Assembly (NCBI GenBank): GCA_013286075.1
Contig: JABDGJ010000038.1
Span: 1 to 8,548, forward strand
Length of the DNA: 8,548 nt
Source: Chlamydiota bacterium
Lineage (GTDB): Bacteria; Chlamydiota; Chlamydiia; Chlamydiales; Parachlamydiaceae
Direction of reading: 5' to 3'
The position numbers and the translations under genes are program-made. Below are positions 5,389-8,548 of this stretch, one piece after another. Each line of letters starts with the position of its first letter. Position 1 is the first letter of the stretch. The notes below the pieces were generated by a model. That model searched no databases. It was not told the DNA's origin and saw nothing but the letters and a program-made list of their open reading frames with translations.

Positions 5389-8229
5389 TCAGGTTAATAA
5401 CTTGCTGGTAATTTCCTCGAGTTCTTTTTCCCCTTGAAGCAAAAGCTGTTGTTGTTTTGCGACTAACTGCGGAGGAGCCTTATTGACAAAATCGGGATTA
5501 CTTAACTGCGATCGAATTTTTTCTACTTGTAATGAGATTTTGTCTCTTTCTTTTGTCAGACGAATGATCTCTTGTTCTAGTAGATCTTGTGGTAAAGGGA
5601 GAATAATTTTCAAAGAGCGGCAAATTCCTATACAACCAAAGGAAATAACCGGTTCTTTTGTAGTCATTTCTATTTTTTTCGTTCGAATGAGAGCTTGTAT
5701 CATGTATTGGTTGTTTTGTACGATATTCCATTCTTCGTCAGTCTGATTTCCCACAATATAGATGTCGGTATCTTGTCCTGGCGGAAGTTTCATTTCTCCC
5801 CGGATATTCCGAATTGTATAAATTATTTCTTCCATACAAGCAAAATGGAAGAGAACCTGACTATTCTCAGCAGCAATTCTTTGAGGAAAAGGAGAAATGG
5901 CGCAACACGGTGCTTGTAGAGCTTGTATACATTCACTAGTATAAGGATCTAGTGAGGAAACCTCGACCTCATGAAAAGGGAATAATTCTTTTAAGAGATG
6001 AAAAAGCTCTTCTGTAATAAAAGGTGCCATAGGATGGAGCAAACGGATAGCTTGGCACAAAGTAACGAGCAATATTCTTTGTTTGTTTTTCCGTTGTGAA
6101 GCATTTCCCTGTTTTCCAAAGAGGACTGGTTTTGAAATTTCGACATAGTAAGCACAAAATTCTTTCCAAAAGAATTCGTAGGCTTTGTGCGCTGCTTGAT
6201 CAAATTCATATTTTGTCAGATGATCATGCACAGCAGCGATGGTTCGAGAGAGGGTGGAAAAGATCCAGCGGTCTTCAAGACGTATGAGAGATTCATCGAT
6301 TCCACAAGAAAAGTCTGCAATTGAAAGCCCTTCCATTTGATTCGAGGATTCTAGGTGCAAGAGAACAAATCGAGATCCATTCCATATTTTGTTCGTGAAA
6401 TTCTTGAATTCTTCAAAACGTCGTCGATCCAAATCAATTTGTCTTGCCTGTGTTGCACTTGCACATAAAGCCATCCGGACAGCATCAGCTCCGTATTGAT
6501 CAATCATTTCAATAGGATCAATGATATTTCCTTTTGACTTCGACATCTTTTCCCATTTGGAAGAAACATCCGAAGGAACCACTTTCCCAAGATCATAAGC
6601 AAGTCTCTCTTCTTCATTGACATACGCAATGCTTCCATCTTCTCTCGTCCGCCAATACGATTTTCCATAGATCAAGCCATGCAAGAAACATTCTGGGAAA
6701 GGAGTTGTATTCATTGCATATTCGCCCATGCAGAGCATGCGCGCTACCCAAAAAAAGAGAATGTCGTGCCCAGTCACTAATGTTGCATTAGGATAGAACT
6801 TTTTCAATTCCGCTGTTTCTTTGGGCCACCCGAGTGTAGAAAAGGGCCATAAAGCGGAAGAAAACCATGTATCTAGTACATCCGGATCTTGTATCCATTC
6901 TTCCGGAGATTGTTTGATTTCTTCAGGAATAGTGAGACCATCTTCACAAATCATTTTCTTGGGGTCATCTTTGTGATACCAAATCGGAATTCTGTGTCCC
7001 CACCAGAGTTGCCGGCTAATGCACCAATCTCGCAAGTGATCAATCCAATAAAAATACGTATTTTCCCAATGAGAAGGAATAAGACGGACGCTTCCATTAT
7101 GGATTACATCGCGCAATTTTTTTGTAAAATCTCCCATGCGAATAAACCATTGGGTAGAAAGATAAGGCTCGATGATTGCCTTGGAACGATAAGATACCCC
7201 CACTCGATGAACATGCGGTTCTATTTTTGCAAGATATCCTTGCCTTTTCAGTTCTTTGACAACAGCATTCCGGGCCTCTGGCATTGTAAGACCTTCAAAT
7301 TGTCCTCCATTCTCATTGATTCGACCATCCGGAGTCATGATAGTAATGAATGGAAGGTGGTGATCTTTTCCAATTTGGTAGTCATTTGGATCATGAGCGG
7401 GAGTGATTTTTACAGCACCTGTTCCAAAAGCGGGATCGACTCGATGGTCGGTAATAAGAGGAATGATTCTATCGGTTAAGGGAAGACGGATCGATTTGCC
7501 AATGTAAGAAGTATAGCGAGAATCTTGAGAAGAAACCGCCACAGCCGTATCACCGAGCATTGTTTCTGGTCGAGTTGTGGCAACTTGTATTTTTCCGGAT
7601 CCGTCTGAAAATGGATAATCAATATACCATAAAGACGATTTGTATTCTTCATGCTCTACCTCATCATCAGCAAGGGCAGTTTGGGTGATTGGATCCCAAT
7701 TGACTAAATAATCTCCGCGATAAATGATTCCAGCGTCGTACAATTTTTTGAACATTGTCTTTACGGCAAGATTGTTTCCCTCATCCATTGTAAAACGCAA
7801 ACGGGACCAATCACAACTACAGCCGAGCCGTTTGATTTGCTCGAGAATCTTGGCTTCATTTTTTTCTTTCCATTCCCACACAAGAGAAAGAAACTCCTCT
7901 CGAGAATAGTCCGTTCTTCTTTTTCCTACAGATGCGATTAAATGCCTTTCTACAACAGTTTGCGTAGCAATACCCGCATGATCTGTTCCAGGTACCCAAA
8001 GGACCTCACACCCCAACATCCGCTTCCACCGAATAAGGATATCTTGCAAAGTGTCACCAATGGCATGACCCATATGTAATACACCCGTCACATTAGGAGG
8101 AGGAATTACAATGCAATAGGGTGGTTTAGAAGAAAGAGGATTTGCTTGGAAAAAGCCACCTGCTTCCCAAAACTGGCTCCATTTTGGATCAAGCCGAGAA
8201 GCATCGTATGTCTTTGGTCGATCAGTCAT
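5389..8229 (-). CDS. valS: Valyl-tRNA synthetase
   Basis: This class I aminoacyl-tRNA synthetase of 946 residues charges tRNA-Val in the cytoplasm and should edit Thr-tRNA-Val. Domains in order: the N-terminal catalytic half with PPPNVTGVLHMGHA (the HIGH motif is HMGH, 52-55); the CP1 editing domain with TTRPETMLGDTAV (218-230) and GTGAVKITPAHDPNDY (269-284), including Asp280; the rest of the Rossmann fold with DVLDTWFSSALWPFSTLGWP; KMSKS (561-565); the alpha-helical anticodon-binding domain (about 645-790); and a C-terminal tRNA-binding coiled coil (about 880-946). Between FLHGLIYGKSYW and KMSKS are about 40 residues where most bacterial enzymes have a short loop. I see no Shine-Dalgarno site before the ATG, and no other in-frame start close by. 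A membrane-protein gene ends 54 nt upstream on the same strand, so co-transcription is possible. Confidence 0.98.
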   Translation of the reverse strand: MTDRPKTYDASRLDPKWSQFWEAGGFFQANPLSSKPPYCIVIPPPNVTGVLHMGHAIGDTLQDILIRWKRMLGCEVLWVPGTDHAGIATQTVVERHLIASVGKRRTDYSREEFLSLVWEWKEKNEAKILEQIKRLGCSCDWSRLRFTMDEGNNLAVKTMFKKLYDAGIIYRGDYLVNWDPITQTALADDEVEHEEYKSSLWYIDYPFSDGSGKIQVATTRPETMLGDTAVAVSSQDSRYTSYIGKSIRLPLTDRIIPLITDHRVDPAFGTGAVKITPAHDPNDYQIGKDHHLPFITIMTPDGRINENGGQFEGLTMPEARNAVVKELKRQGYLAKIEPHVHRVGVSYRSKAIIEPYLSTQWFIRMGDFTKKLRDVIHNGSVRLIPSHWENTYFYWIDHLRDWCISRQLWWGHRIPIWYHKDDPKKMICEDGLTIPEEIKQSPEEWIQDPDVLDTWFSSALWPFSTLGWPKETAELKKFYPNATLVTGHDILFFWVARMLCMGEYAMNTTPFPECFLHGLIYGKSYWRTREDGSIAYVNEEERLAYDLGKVVPSDVSSKWEKMSKSKGNIIDPIEMIDQYGADAVRMALCASATQARQIDLDRRRFEEFKNFTNKIWNGSRFVLLHLESSNQMEGLSIADFSCGIDESLIRLEDRWIFSTLSRTIAAVHDHLTKYEFDQAAHKAYEFFWKEFCAYYVEISKPVLFGKQGNASQRKNKQRILLVTLCQAIRLLHPMAPFITEELFHLLKELFPFHEVEVSSLDPYTSECIQALQAPCCAISPFPQRIAAENSQVLFHFACMEEIIYTIRNIRGEMKLPPGQDTDIYIVGNQTDEEWNIVQNNQYMIQALIRTKKIEMTTKEPVISFGCIGICRSLKIILPLPQDLLEQEIIRLTKERDKISLQVEKIRSQLSNPDFVNKAPPQLVAKQQQLLLQGEKELEEITSKLLT

Positions 8230-8283
8230 CGCATCACAATAATAAAGAAAAAAAGTCTATCGAGGAGAAAGATAAAAAGCAAA

Positions 8284-8548
8284 TCAATCCAGAGAAGCCT
8301 GTCTTTGCACACGATGCCCATAGAAATGGGAAATAAAGAGGACACAAAATACAATGCCGCCGAGTTGCTTGCATTCAACCCAACGAAGGGGACGGAAAAC
8401 AAACGCAAAAAACAATTGGGTAATTCCAAAACTCATAGACAGTTGTACAATTTGTAAGAAAACGAGAACAGGGCGAGGAGGCTTTTGATTGACCAAAAGT
8501 TCACGAAATAGGGGAATAGTAATATACTGACTAATAGCCGAACTCAGT
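8284..8548 (-). CDS. C-terminal end of an unidentified membrane protein (partial)
   Basis: The minus-strand frame is open from the window edge (first full codon at 8547) to a TGA at 8284-8286, giving the last 87 residues of a protein that starts outside the window. It contains two hydrophobic segments, about residues 27-51 (PVLVFLQIVQ onward) and 62-75 (LGGIVFCVLFISH). They are separated by a short polar loop (RPLRWVECKQ) and followed by a basic tail ending QASLD. This fits a polytopic inner-membrane protein. I do not recognise the family. It ends 54 nt upstream of valS and runs in the same direction. The call rests on an open frame with membrane-like composition, and no conserved motif confirms it. 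Confidence 0.55.
   Translation of the reverse strand, partial: LSSAISQYITIPLFRELLVNQKPPRPVLVFLQIVQLSMSFGITQLFFAFVFRPLRWVECKQLGGIVFCVLFISHFYGHRVQRQASLD

Noticed and set aside
6889..7479. 196-codon plus-strand open frame
   Set aside because: It lies wholly inside valS on the opposite strand. The valS frame carries clear family motifs throughout, so this is a shadow.
8226..8429. 67-codon hydrophobic minus-strand open frame overlapping the partial membrane gene in another frame
   Set aside because: The competing frame is open to the window edge and ends before valS with a typical spacing. This one overlaps the valS start and would need a start codon inside the other gene.
8142..8457. Two overlapping plus-strand open frames of 64 and 103 codons at the valS 5' end
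   Set aside because: They are rich in Lys, Ser and Ile with no motif, overlap valS and the minus-strand membrane gene, and look like antisense reading of low-complexity AT-rich sequence.

Overview
The window looks like a piece of a chromosome from an environmental, amoeba-associated type of Chlamydiota (Parachlamydia/Waddlia/Simkania-like). This is an inference from three things. The first is a DUF1207 outer-membrane protein. The second is a valyl-tRNA synthetase with a roughly 40-residue insert just before KMSKS, which I associate with chlamydial ValRS. The third is a type I DAHP synthase gene translationally coupled to a small lipoprotein gene. Base composition is moderately AT-rich. No rRNA, tRNA, CRISPR array, complete transposase gene or prophage gene is visible.

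Layout. 51-959 (minus): membrane-anchored M48 zinc metalloprotease. 960-1080: divergent promoter region. 1081-2184 (plus): DUF1207 beta-barrel protein with a cysteine-rich N-terminus. 2144-2611 (minus): small lipoprotein whose 3' end overlaps the barrel gene tail-to-tail by 41 bp. 2608-3651 (minus): DAHP synthase, whose stop codon overlaps the lipoprotein start as ATGA. 3652-3810: divergent intergenic region with a 33-bp dyad next to the DAHP synthase start and a good promoter facing right. 3811-5184 (plus): AGCS-family alanine/glycine:cation symporter. 5185-5388: convergent intergenic region filled by a large GC-rich palindrome. 5389-8229 (minus): valS. 8284-8548 (minus): the C-terminal 87 residues of a membrane protein that enters from beyond the right edge.

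The genes are mostly housekeeping: envelope proteolysis and an outer-membrane protein on the left, the entry step of aromatic biosynthesis in the centre, then sodium-coupled amino-acid uptake and valine tRNA charging. They form at least four transcription units: M48; DUF1207; DAHP synthase plus lipoprotein; and AGCS. valS is either separate or follows the partial membrane gene.

The least ordinary structure is the roughly 150-170 bp palindrome between the convergent AGCS and valS genes. Its arms are built from GTGCCC-like hexamers. Its loop holds two near-identical 21-bp direct repeats that resemble transposon-end sequence. It may be a dispersed mobile or structural repeat, a strong bidirectional terminator, or both.
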